DNA from: Chara braunii
Lineage: Eukaryota; Streptophyta; Charophyceae; Charales; Characeae
Assembly (NCBI GenBank): GCA_003427395.1
Contig: BFEA01000004.1
Span: 8,017,478-8,064,033, forward strand
DNA length: 46,556 nt
Reading direction: 5' to 3'
Shown: positions 21,767-32,000 of the stretch, one piece after another
How the letters are laid out: each line of letters begins with the position of its first letter
Numbering within the stretch: the stretch's first letter is position 1
The notes under the pieces: model-generated
Told to the model about the DNA's origin: nothing
What the model saw: the letters and a program-made list of their open reading frames with translations, nothing else
The model's database searches: none
Program-made: the position numbers and the translations under genes

Positions 21767-22035
21767 GTATATATATATATAGTCACATAACTATGAAGTA
21801 GTATGAACTAACAAAGCGCACTTTGCAAAACAAACGGTAAAGATTTAAAAACAAGACAAAGATGAGGGGCACACCGAAACCATTCATTTTTGTCGTTCTC
21901 CTTTGAACTCTCCCTTCATTGTGCCTCTCACGTACAAGACTTGCCACGTTGATGAAATTGAGTGCGAGCTGCCCGCATCCTCATGTGCCATAATGGCCCA
22001 CTTGTACGCTGTGAGAAAAAGGCAGAGTGTAGCAT
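21766..22035. repeat. (TA)n-GTCACATAACTA repeat, copy 1
   Basis: It begins with (TA)n then GTCACATAACTA, includes AAAGCGCACTTTGC, GATGAGGGGCACACCGAAAC, AAGACTTGCCACGTTGA and GCCCACTTGTACGCTGT. 23455-23700 is a close second copy in the same orientation, and 25170-25230 carries a shorter third copy. No coding capacity. Confidence 0.75.
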
Positions 22036-22204
22036 ATCAGAAAGTGAAATGCACTGAAGCCTAGGATCTAGCAATGACGAAACTGGCAACAACCAGCAGC
22101 ATCGGTGCAACATTCACAAGGTGTCAATGTGCGCGACGCAAAGAGTGAAACAACGGGAAATCAATAACAACACATTCGTATCATCATCATCATAGGCTGG
22201 GAAG

Positions 22205-23192
22205 NNNNNNNNNNNNNNNNNNNNNNNNNNNNNNNNNNNNNNNNNNNNNNNNNNNNNNNNNNNNNNNNNNNNNNNNNNNNNNNNNNNNNNNNNNNNNNNN
22301 NNNNNNNNNNNNNNNNNNNNNNNNNNNNNNNNNNNNNNNNNNNNNNNNNNNNNNNNNNNNNNNNNNNNNNNNNNNNNNNNNNNNNNNNNNNNNNNNNNNN
22401 NNNNNNNNNNNNNNNNNNNNNNNNNNNNNNNNNNNNNNNNNNNNNNNNNNNNNNNNNNNNNNNNNNNNNNNNNNNNNNNNNNNNNNNNNNNNNNNNNNNN
22501 NNNNNNNNNNNNNNNNNNNNNNNNNNNNNNNNNNNNNNNNNNNNNNNNNNNNNNNNNNNNNNNNNNNNNNNNNNNNNNNNNNNNNNNNNNNNNNNNNNNN
22601 NNNNNNNNNNNNNNNNNNNNNNNNNNNNNNNNNNNNNNNNNNNNNNNNNNNNNNNNNNNNNNNNNNNNNNNNNNNNNNNNNNNNNNNNNNNNNNNNNNNN
22701 NNNNNNNNNNNNNNNNNNNNNNNNNNNNNNNNNNNNNNNNNNNNNNNNNNNNNNNNNNNNNNNNNNNNNNNNNNNNNNNNNNNNNNNNNNNNNNNNNNNN
22801 NNNNNNNNNNNNNNNNNNNNNNNNNNNNNNNNNNNNNNNNNNNNNNNNNNNNNNNNNNNNNNNNNNNNNNNNNNNNNNNNNNNNNNNNNNNNNNNNNNNN
22901 NNNNNNNNNNNNNNNNNNNNNNNNNNNNNNNNNNNNNNNNNNNNNNNNNNNNNNNNNNNNNNNNNNNNNNNNNNNNNNNNNNNNNNNNNNNNNNNNNNNN
23001 NNNNNNNNNNNNNNNNNNNNNNNNNNNNNNNNNNNNNNNNNNNNNNNNNNNNNNNNNNNNNNNNNNNNNNNNNNNNNNNNNNNNNNNNNNNNNNNNNNNN
23101 NNNNNNNNNNNNNNNNNNNNNNNNNNNNNNNNNNNNNNNNNNNNNNNNNNNNNNNNNNNNNNNNNNNNNNNNNNNNNNNNNNNNNNNNNNNN
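22205..23192. other. Assembly gap of 988 N
   Basis: Run of unknown bases. The frames spanning it are meaningless. The right flank begins with a LINE 3'-UTR fragment and an adapter, so the join is unreliable. Confidence 0.99.
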
Positions 23193-23243
23193 TCAAGAAA
23201 TGGGACCAGGGGGAGGAAGGAACTAGGTCCAACAGTGTACCTC
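23193..23243 (+). repeat. LINE 3' UTR fragment at gap edge
   Basis: It matches 35684-35735 almost base for base (AGAAATGGGACCAGGGGGAG and CCAACAGTGTA), with two or three small differences. It ends exactly where the first adapter begins. Confidence 0.8.
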
Positions 23244-23281
23244 CTGTCTCTTATACACATCTAGATGTGTATAAGAGACAG
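23244..23281. other. Nextera mate-pair junction adapter 1 (artefact)
   Basis: CTGTCTCTTATACACATCT is followed directly by its reverse complement, the transposase mosaic end joined head to head as in circularised mate-pair libraries. It is not biological sequence. Confidence 0.98.
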
Positions 23282-23442
23282 CCTCGGGGCCCTATTCCAA
23301 CCTCGGGTCCCGTGAGGGGCCCGTGTGTAGGCTTTCAGCATGTAACACAGAGTGAAGGGTGATGAAGAGAATACAAAGAGAGAAAAAAAGGGAAGTAAGG
23401 GAAGGTACGGAGTGTGGAATGAGGACAACAAACGAGGGGCTG

Positions 23443-23710
23443 TGACAAATATGTATGTATATATATAGTCACATAACTACGAACTAACAAAGCGCACTTT
23501 GCGAAACAAACGCTAAAGATTAAAAAAAAAACAAAGATGAGGGGCACACCGAAACGATTTATTTTCGTCATTCTTCTTTGAGCTCCCCTTTCGCTGCACC
23601 TCTCACGTATAAGACTTGCCACGTTGAGATGAAGTTGAGTGAGAGCTGCCCGCATCCCCGTGTGCCATAACGGCCCACTTGTACGCTGTAAAGGCAGAGT
23701 AAAGGGGGAG
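23443..23710. repeat. (TA)n-GTCACATAACTA repeat, copy 2
   Basis: It is a near copy of 21766-22035 in direct orientation. Upstream, 23430-23440 reads GGGGCTGTGACA, the same words that precede the hammerhead-like motifs at 24743 and 25380. Confidence 0.7.
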
Positions 23711-23862
23711 GTGATAAACACGAGGAAGAGATGAAGAGAGGACAAAGAGAGACAAAAGGGAAGTAAGGGAAAGTACGGAGTGTGGAATAAAGATGAAGGC
23801 AAAGTAGAGGTTTAGAAAAGGCTCAAGAATGAGTCTGACCTTGATGACAGAGAGGACATAAC

Positions 23863-23900
23863 CTGTCTCTTATACACATCTAGATGTGTATAAGAGACAG
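23863..23900. other. Nextera mate-pair junction adapter 2 (artefact)
   Basis: Perfect 38-bp double mosaic end, identical to the one at 23244. Frames through it give the typical adapter peptides MCIRDR and YTHLDVYKRQ. Confidence 0.98.
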
Positions 23901-23995
23901 GCCATAGCCAGCCTGCTGAGGGCTTGCCATAGCTGGGGCATCCCCTGCGCATCAACCCCTGTGGGTTTCTGCGAGTGGCTGGGCTGTGTGGAGAC
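23901..23995 (+). repeat. 95-bp exact copy of gypsy LTR segment between adapters
   Basis: All 95 bases equal 14271-14365. Being bounded on both sides by adapters, it is most likely a stray library fragment of a high-copy LTR and not a real insertion. Confidence 0.9.
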
Positions 23996-24033
23996 CTGTC
24001 TCTTATACACATCTAGATGTGTATAAGAGACAG
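23996..24033. other. Nextera mate-pair junction adapter 3 (artefact)
   Basis: Third perfect copy of the 38-bp double mosaic end. Whatever lies on either side need not be adjacent in the genome. Confidence 0.98.
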
Positions 24034-24221
24034 GTGAAAGGAGGCGAGGAAGGTGAAGAGAAGAAGAAGGTTGGTGAGGGAGAGAGAAGCCGGCAGCCAT
24101 AGCTGACCGGAGGGTTGACCGAGAGAGTTGACCGGCGTTGACCAAGGCGTTGACCAAGACTTTGACCAAGCTGGAGTTGGTAACATCTCGCCAAACCCTC
24201 AGCCTATCCCTTGCCCTATGG

Positions 24222-24350
24222 NTTTTTTTTTTAAAGAACACCCCTTTCAGTGTTAGTGCTGCTGATAAGAGCAGACAGCACTACCACAGGAGGAGAGGCT
24301 CCATCTATTGGTGGGGAGCATCACCTGCTGGAAATCGGGTCCAGCGTCCC
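24222..24350 (-). repeat. LINE 3' terminus with poly-A, inverted copy
   Basis: On the minus strand it reads as the last part of the LINE 3' end: CCAGCAGGTGATGCTCC, CACCAATAGATGGAGCCTCT, CACTGAAAGGGG, then a run of A ending at the N (24222). The same order is seen on the plus strand at 36083-36223. Confidence 0.75.
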
Positions 24351-24415
24351 ATTACACATGAAAAAAATGATTTGGAATATCCTGGCTGTGTGCGAGTGGC
24401 CATGATTCCTGCCAG

Positions 24416-24530
24416 CATTGATTGCCCTGCCAAATCAGGGGATTGACTGAGCAGGCTTATGTGCAAGCGTTGATTGCCCTGCCAAATCAGGGGATTGACT
24501 GAGCAGGCTTATGTGCAAGCATTGATTGCT
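24416..24530 (+). repeat. 52-bp tandem repeat
   Basis: Two full copies of a unit with ATTGCCCTGCCAAATCAGGG and GAGCAGGCTTATGTGCAAGC start 52 bp apart (24421 and 24473), followed by a truncated third. Confidence 0.85.
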
Positions 24531-24742
24531 GAGCAGACCCATGTGTGCTTGGAAAACTGATGCTGCCTTTGTATAGGATAAGAAAAGTCTCAAGAATGAG
24601 TCTGCCCGTGACGACGGAGAGGACACACATTGTAAGGATGAGGTGGATGGGCACACAGAAGACCTAGCCGAGCATTCTCAGCACAAGAACATATATCGTC
24701 AAACAGAACTGCCCGGTAAAGAAGAGGATAACAAACGAGGAG

Positions 24743-24786
24743 CTGTGACAAACCGTTCGTCGGAGTTTCACCGACTCATCAGGAGG
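24743..24786 (-). repeat. Hammerhead-like core motif, copy 2
   Basis: The minus strand reads CCTC, CTGATGA, a perfect 5-bp stem GTCGG/CCGAC around TGAAACT, then GAAC and TTTGTC. The hammerhead core wants GAAA after stem II; here the fourth base is C. Confidence 0.45.
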
Positions 24787-25379
24787 CTGAACCCTCAACA
24801 GTCGGCAGAATCCCCTAACTGATGACACTGTAAGTGATAATCCACCTTAACCCCGACTGTGGTTAAGTATCAACGACTGCCCGACAACTGATACCCTGAG
24901 GTGGGCACCAACTGCTGCCCTCAAGGTACCTGTGACGAAAATCAAAGCAGACTATCACTCACCCACACCAGATGGAAAACTCTACAGACTCTCAGTTCAC
25001 ACCCCATCACAAACCAGCAAAACACCCACAAAACAAAGAGGTCTATCACAGCCAGAAAATACCCTCCAGACACACCACTGGCACTAGAGGCACAGCATGG
25101 CCGCGTAGTGACCACCCCAACCACAGATGCTCAACCTGGTATATATATATCGTCAAATATATATATATATATATATATTGTCACATCACTACAAACTAAA
25201 AGAGCGCACTTTGCGGAACAAAGAATAAAAGCAAAAAACGGGCACAGTGATATATATATCGTCAAATAGAACTGCCCGGTAAACCGTAGGCAGAGAGGGA
25301 TATATATATATATATAGTCAAAGAGAACTGCACTGTGAACTGTAGGCAGAAAGGAAGAAAAGGACAAGAAACAGGGGGG

Positions 25380-25424
25380 CTGTGACAGACTGTTTCGTCG
25401 GAGTCTCACCGAGTCATCAGGAGG
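25380..25424 (-). repeat. Hammerhead-like core motif, copy 3 (best core)
   Basis: The minus strand reads CTGATGA, a stem TCGG/CCGA around TGAGACT with a C-C mismatch at its base, GAAAC, AGTCT and a GTC triplet. All core words are present in order and with short spacing. I could not find a stem I: the flanks ACAGCCTC (before) and ACAGCCCC (after) are direct, not inverted, repeats, so self-cleavage is doubtful. Confidence 0.45.
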
Positions 25425-25691
25425 CTGTACACTCTACAGTCTGCAGAGTACCCTTACCAATGATACTGCATGTGGTAATCCACCTTAACCTCAGTTGCAT
25501 CCGGGCACCGAGGTCAGCACCAACCACTGGCCTCGAGGGTAGCTCTGATGAAAATCAAAGCAGACTATCACCCACCCACACCAGATGGAAGACTCTACAT
25601 ACTGCAGGTTCACACCCCATCAACAGTCAGCAATAACAGACGAATGCCCCGTGAATTGAGGCCCGAGAGGAAGAAAAACACAAGAAATATA

Positions 25692-25733
25692 GGGCTCTGA
25701 TACTGTTTCTTTGACTTCCACCGACTCTTAAGG
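25692..25733 (-). repeat. Hammerhead-like motif, degraded copy 4
   Basis: GAGTCGGTGGAAGTCAAAGA and AAACAGTAT remain on the minus strand; the CTGATGA word is lost. Confidence 0.4.
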
Positions 25734-25740
25734 ATTATAT

Positions 25741-26422
25741 ACATCTAAGGATTTGGAAGAAAAAGAAGCAAAAGGAGTGTCTGAAAAACGGCGAGAAGGA
25801 ATGCCATGTCAAGACAATGGAAGATGAATGGCGTTGGCCTGGGTCTGGGGATCTTTTCCACTGCAGTGATTGTTAGGGTGTGGCGGGACAAGAAAGAAAT
25901 CAGAGATGCACTATCAGGGGGGGGAGAGGGGTAACAGAACTCGAACGAATATTTTCTGGACGGCTGCCTTCCGGCAGGTTCTCTTGACCGCAGTATTGCC
26001 GAGCAGTTTCTGACACATCTTTTAGAAGGTTCAAGAATGTGCGAGTGTTATATGGGATGAAGAAAGGAATTACTGCGAAGTGAAAGAGGCAGTCTAGTGC
26101 AGCTATTTATAGAAGGTTTCAAAGAGTAGGAGAGATTATGGATATTCTCTTCATATGCTGCAACACAACAAGAGCTCACTCAAGGAAATCAAGGATGCAA
26201 GGGCAAAGGTGTTGACTCCACAATGAAGAAATCCAGGAAGAAGCTGTCAACAATGGAGATGTTTATGGTGTGAGTTTTGCATCCACAGAAGTAACAGCTC
26301 TACAAGAAAGCAGGCGACCTGCCTATGAGAGACAGGGAGGGGGAAAATTGAGGAGGCAAAGTCACAGGGGTAAGGTTACAGGGGAAAGAATGGAAAGGAG
26401 GAAGAGGAGGAAGGAGGACATG
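25741..26422. other. Unassigned
   Basis: No gene or repeat recognised. Purine-rich on the plus strand. Confidence 0.45.
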
Positions 26423-26600
26423 TTAAACCACCAGCACACGGCCATACATCGGCCGTGAGCCCCTCACCACGACTTTCGGAGGCCAGAAATGCAACAAAGG
26501 CCATAGATAAAATTTATCAACGGGGGCCCGACCCCGAAAGTTCCAGTGGTGGGGACAAGTTCATTTTCCGCAAGGCATGGGCCATGTACTGGTGGTTTAA
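26423..26600. mobile_element. Short TIR element of the ACCACCAGTA family (E4)
   Basis: This is the clearest member. The left end is TTAAACCACCAGCACACGGC; the right end, reverse-complemented, is TTAAACCACCAGTACATGGC. Both ends carry TTAA. The interior (178 bp in all) has the GATAAA/TTTATC remnant of the family hairpin. It has no coding capacity, so it is a MITE-like element. The right TTAA is shared with the next element. Confidence 0.65.
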
Positions 26601-26752
26601 AACACCGGTACATGGGCCCTGAGCCGCGGGCCTGACACCTCAAGTTCTGGAGGCGCGAAACGAAAACGCGACCGCTGATCAAATTTATGAACAGCGGGCC
26701 CAGAGTTTGACGTTTCTGCCTGCAAGGCTGGGGCCGTGTACTTGTGGTTTGA
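26597..26752. mobile_element. Short TIR element of the ACCACCAGTA family (E5)
   Basis: It starts with the TTAA that ends E4 and continues AACACCGGTACATGGGCC. Its right end, reverse-complemented, reads TCAAACCACAAGTACACGGC. An internal CCGCTG/CAGCGG hairpin spans 26671-26696 with an AAATTTAT loop. The two elements sit back to back. Confidence 0.6.
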
Positions 26753-28765
26753 GGCAGGAGTTTGCTCCAGATGCATGCCCTTGAGATTTGAAAGTTCTGC
26801 AAATGGGAGGGGAAGGGCACTTGGATTTGGCAGAGAAGGCTTACAAAGGCTCATCCAAGGACTAATTGCTGACAGTGAAATACTGAAGTGTGGTTCATAG
26901 GCGACCAGAGTGGTGAGTTTATGGGCATCAGTGGGGATTTCCTGAAGCGACTAGACTATAAGGGGGGGCTGAAAATGCAATCCAGGGAACCCATGAAGTG
27001 GCATGAACTGCGAGCTCAGAAGCTGGTCCGAGGTGGCAACAGATTGGCAAGGCAACCTTGCCAACCAGTCAGGATCGATCGTCGATGACAGCATGGATGA
27101 CTGCCATCAAGGTGGAGGTCTATAATTTGGCGCCAGGCAGGAGAGCAGTACAGCTATGAGGGGGCACTGGTGAGTTGACACCAGGTTCAGCTCTCACTGC
27201 CAGAGGAGTGATCACAAGACCCGCATCAACTAAGATCGTGTGTCGTGCTGGTTGGTACACCAAGTGTGCATCGTCCTAGGCGAGTGACCGAATTGCCAAG
27301 TCTATACCACTGGATAGAGTACTATACCTCGCTTTAACTGTCCTTGAATGATCATCTGACAGCCTCAAATTTGAGAGAATATCACCCTAAGACGAAAGCT
27401 ACTGAATATGGGTTACATTCCACACCAGGAGCACCTGCCCTGTTATAGAAGGGCTATGGCTCTGGCTCCACACCGGTGCCCGGTAATAGAAGAGCTATGG
27501 GTCCTGTTCCATCAGTGCCCACTGCTGCCATTTTCCCTTGACAGCAACTAGTTACAGCACCACTATGCATCTCATTCCACACCAGTGGCAACAACCAGGT
27601 GTGGCATACAATTTGAGTCACGATTGCCGCATGTACACACAGGCTCAAGCATTTTTTGGATGGCCCAATGATGACAAATCCTGCACGTCAGCTCACAATT
27701 TGACAACCTTCCATGTCCTCTGCACTCATTAAGGACATGTCGGGCACTTGCGGCTTGATCTGCCCTAATTCATTCCACATACCCCCAGAAAACGCCCTGG
27801 AATTTGCTGTCCATGAAGTCAGCACGGGCCACACCCCGGGGTGAATCAGGACCTATAACAGATAATAATGACCCCATTAATGCCTACAATTAGAAGAAAA
27901 GAACAGCTGATTTCCTCACACCAGTCCCCTGCCCTTTAACTCTCACTTTGACCAAGCGGAGTTCCCCCTCTTTCTCTCATTATCTTCCCCCTTTTCATGA
28001 GCATAAACACCAAAACAATACTCGTTACAGAAGAGATCTACTCGTACTGGTGAGGAAGAGATGGTAGGATGAAATCAGGGGGAGGTCAAACCTCTAATGG
28101 GGGGGGCGGAAAGGAAAGGGAACTAGTCAGTCTGAAAGATCCCTGTGAGGTCAAAGAAAAAGTCCATAACAGCACGAAGCCGCAGGTATGCACAAGTGCT
28201 GAATACAAGCCAGCAGGACCAGCTCATTTGGCCAAGAGAATGGTGATCACGCCAGGGTTAATTGAGACTCAGTTCACACGAGGGGTGATCACTACAACGC
28301 TATACTACAGCCCGTTCGCATGATTATTGTACTCGACATGAGGATTCTCTTACCATCCTCATAATAGCAGTTCTGCACAATGATTATCTGAAAAAACGAA
28401 AGAAAAAAAAAAAGGCGCAATGTGACAAAGAAAAACTGTATTGCAGGCATCACTTGTCTCTGACATGCTCTTTAGTGTTTCAGACCGGCCTCATTCTACA
28501 GGGTGAGTTGGGGAGCTGACTTGAATCCTATGCCACTGCAGGCTGGAGTTTTCTTACGGTGTTACATGCTGAGGCTGCACACGGGCCCCATTTGCGGGGC
28601 CCGGCCGTTGCTGAGGAGCCCCCAGGCTGCACGCCATCCAGCGCACACCCTGGAGGCCCACGGCGGCCCTCTAGGCTGCAGGTATAGGGTGGGGCAGCAC
28701 TCATTTATTTATTTATTTATTTATTATTTCTGTGATGTGCTGCCCTATTTTTGATGGTTCACGCA
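26753..28765. other. Unassigned; weak tandem near 27.4 kb
   Basis: 27410-27610 has degenerate repeats of TTCCACACCRG and TAGAAG(G/A)GCTATGG. A (TTTA)n run lies at 28701-28722. No gene was recognised. Confidence 0.4.
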
Positions 28766-29000
28766 CCGTTTCGGACTTGCAGCCCCAAGGCAGCACCTTG
28801 GGCCAGGTACACCGGAACGAGGCCCTTCCGGAGCCAGGCACATTTTGGGCGCCTGACTGCTGGCCTACTTTCGTCGGTACAGACGATGTTTCGGACCTGC
28901 AGGCCCCAAGGCAATACCTTGGGCCAGGTACACCGGGACCAGGCCTTTCCGAGGCCAGGCGCGTTTCGCGCCTTGCTGCATCAGCAGCACGGTCTGGACA
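28766..29000 (+). repeat. 120-bp tandem duplication upstream of TATA-like site
   Basis: TTTCGGACTTGCAG...CCTTGGGCCAGGTACACCGG occurs at 28769 and again at 28889 with scattered changes. A TATATAGC word lies at about 29072. The layout resembles an LTR U3 with a core promoter, but no LTR partner or primer site was found. Confidence 0.6.
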
Positions 29001-29067
29001 CCCGGTAGGGGCCCAGGCCGGCTGGGCCATTCTAGGCCACACAGCAGCCTACCCAGTAGGGCCCAGA

Positions 29068-29078
29068 GCAGTATATAG
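29068..29078 (+). promoter_or_regulatory. Possible TATA box
   Basis: AGTATATAGCTGG follows the 120-bp repeats by about 70 bp. A similar TATATTTAGCTG at 13282 lies in another LTR-like stretch. Function is inferred from form only. Confidence 0.25.
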
Positions 29079-32000
29079 CTGGGCCTCATGCTGGGTACTG
29101 GACAGTTCGGAAGCTCACTTCTTGAGCGACACGCTGCTGGTTGGAGGCTGCGCTTCTTCGCGCTGTGCTGCTGAGATAGGGAGGAGAGGCGCATGAGGTA
29201 GAGAGAGGGAGCGACGACTTACCTGCAGTGGCGAGCTTACCTGGCGCCATAGCTAGGGCTCTGCGCGGTACCTGCACAGGACAAACCACAGTTAGTACGG
29301 CAGTTACTGGTAGGTAAGACAGCGAGGAGGACAGCATCTTCTTGTTCCTCCTCGTCCTCCATCTCTTCTCTCTCTCTTCCTCCTTCCTCCTTCCTCCTCC
29401 TCCTTCATCTTCTTCTTCAGATACGAGAGTGAGAGAGGTTACTAGCAGAGGATGTAGGCAGAGGTTACGGTGGGCGCATTGCCCAGGATCTGATTCGACA
29501 TTTCTGAGGCAGACGTTGATTGGACAACGGCAAGAGACTATTTTGGACCGCCATTGCGATCTTGGTCTTCTCCCTCGCCTCCACCTTTGTCTCTCTTCTC
29601 CCCCCATCTCACATCCGTGGTATCTCCCCATGTGTGTGTACAAAGAGGGACCTTTCTTCTTTGTGTGTGGTCCCTCCTCTTCCTCTCACATGTGTGATGT
29701 ATGATGGGATGTCGTGTCAGTCCCGGTCAGGTCAGGACTTATCTCCAAGTCTTCCACAGCGCTATTACGTGCCATTTTGTATGTATCAGGGTGTACATTG
29801 CCTGTTAATGTTTCACTAACATTGCATTGTCCATTCAGTCCTTTTCATCACATTGCGGATCCTTGGCTGAACTCACATTGCCCATCTTGGCATGTATCAT
29901 CCGGCCTCGGAAGGGCGCCCTAAGCTGGTGATAAGGCTGAGGTTAGGGAGTTCCGGACGGATGATGAACCAAATTAGAGGAGAAAGTATAGAGGTGTGTA
30001 ATGAGAACCTACATCTTCAGAAACAACCGAGAAACAAAACAAGAAAAGGCAACTCCAGATGAACACATGAGAAGAACTCCTGTGACTAACATCATGGTTA
30101 TTTCTGGGCGGACAGAATGTGTTTCCAACCAACTGCAGATAGCCACAACAACAAAAATAGAAAAGGCACGGCTACAGGAGCGGAGCACAAGGACTTTTTA
30201 CTCTAGCGGGAGGTCCCACTTGCCCTCATTCTTCAGTTGAACCACAAATTACCGTGTCAATGGCCAGAACTGAAGATCGGATTGTGTGGGAAAAAAATAG
30301 GCTGGCCCCATAGAAGACACCACAAATCAAGGCTGGTCCAGAGGTGAAAAACAAGTAAAGAACATCTACAGATTTTGTCGGAGCAACAGCAACAATGATT
30401 ATGGTTATTGTCGTCAAAACATTGTTATTAGCACACCATATTGTCCATAGGAAAACCTTTTTCAAACTTCAATCCACCCCACCCACACCTGATGTCAGCA
30501 TAGCTCAAGTCAGAACAGCCAACCTCTCATTCTCCAGCTATTTTGACCCCTCTCTCACCGAGTGGATTACCTGCTTAGCTTTGCCGCAGGTACAACAGAA
30601 CCAACCAATTGTCCATCCAAGAGTGTATGAATTATCATATTTGACAGATAGCTTCCGCGGACTTGCACTGACTCACATGGGGGAGTGGATGTGTGTGAGG
30701 GAGAGAGCAAGAAAGACTAACAGAAAGAGAGGTGGCCTTGGAAAGCAGAACTGTGGTTGCTCACGCAGGGATACCCTACGCACTAACCCCCGGATGTGGG
30801 GCATAATGAGCTCATGGGGGCCTTTAGGAATCACATCTAGCTCCTGAAGTACTTGAGCAACAAGGCTCGTACGATAGTGCTTCACCAAGGATTCGGTCTG
30901 CCTACCCAGCATTGGTGCCTGTGACCGAAGGCTCATACACCGGATTCATTTTGGATGTTGACAACAGAGTAACCTGAGTGCTAAGATGGAGGGAGCAGGG
31001 AGGTCGCCAGGAGAAGAATGCAGAGGTAACACTGAGACAGGAGAAAGGACACCGAGAGCATTACAAAAAAAAAAAAACATGTACCCTGCGCAAAGAGAAC
31101 CCTCGAGGTGATGTCTATATCTAAACGACAATAGTTACTGACAGGGAGCACATATCGTGCCAAACATGACCGGGCAGAACATGTCAGGCAGCCAGACACA
31201 ACAGCTATCCGCCTACTTATCGGCCTTCAGATGCCTACCGATGCACTAGGAGAGTCTTGCTGCGTAAGAACTTTAGCTCCACATGCCAGTACTTGGTTGT
31301 TAGATGAATGCTCCTAAGTAATGTACAGGTCATGATCAATGCGCTCCGAGTTCAAGCCATAGAAGATACGACTAGGATCTAAAGAGGGTGTTCCCACAAG
31401 AAAAGTACGATGTAAGGGGGTTAGCGGAAAGTATCCACGCCAGCCACCCTTTTGAGCCAACTCAGCCAGAATCTGATGCGTTTTTTTCTCCTCCAGTCCC
31501 GCAGATGCTAACTTGTCTGTTCTTTGCCTTTTCTTTTCCCTTTTTTTTCCCCCAACCCTCGAGGCCCCTTCTATTCTGAGGGGTGTCGGTCCGGTTGCTC
31601 ATCACCGGCAAGCATGTTTTGTACAAAGGCAGTGGGGAGAAAAGATAAGAGAAGAGGGTCAGCCCATCCCTTGTGGCACTAAACGCCTAAACAAGGGGGG
31701 GCTGCTATGGAGCGCCCCACCCCCAACCTTGAACCCTCTACGGGCGCTGTTCTACTGGTAGGTGGGCTTACTAGCAGCACCCAGGCACGGAGGGGCAGCC
31801 CCCAGGGGGGCATGGCGCAGAAGGGGGGCCGTTCCCCACAGTCCACCAGGCCGCATAGCAAGTCCTCAGTTGCTTCTTTACACGTCTAAGTCATATCCAA
31901 ATCATACTTGCATCACTTTCTACTTCATATCTTTTCCAATCCCTTTCTCAATCTCGGCACCTCCCAATCCCCTGGTGTTGGATTATAGTGGTTTGTTATT

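Larger units (their letters stand above)
24590..25740 (-). repeat. Tandem array with hammerhead-like motifs and (TA)n
   Basis: Units repeat in the plus-strand order (TA)n, TCGTCAAATAGAACTGCCCGG, GGCAGAGAG, purine-rich run, GGGGCTGTGACA, hammerhead-like block, CCACCTTAACC, AAATCAAAGCAGACTATCAC, CCCACACCAGATGGAA, CACACCCCATCA. Unit starts at 24743 and 25380 are 637 bp apart; a third, degraded, starts near 25692. The first unit additionally contains the short GTCACATCACTA copy. No long frame spans a unit. The nature of the element is unknown; a non-autonomous retroelement is one possibility. Confidence 0.55.

Noticed and set aside
22114-23260. Two minus-strand frames of over 350 codons
   Set aside because: They consist almost wholly of unknown residues from the N gap; the start of one (MCIRDR) is adapter-derived.
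23812-24241. Frames with MCIRDR, YTHLDVYKRQ and LLYTSRCV peptides
   Set aside because: These are translations of the Nextera mosaic end, not proteins.
28732-29643. Overlapping frames of 154 and 185 codons
   Set aside because: They follow GC-rich tandem repeats and a pyrimidine tract and show no domain.
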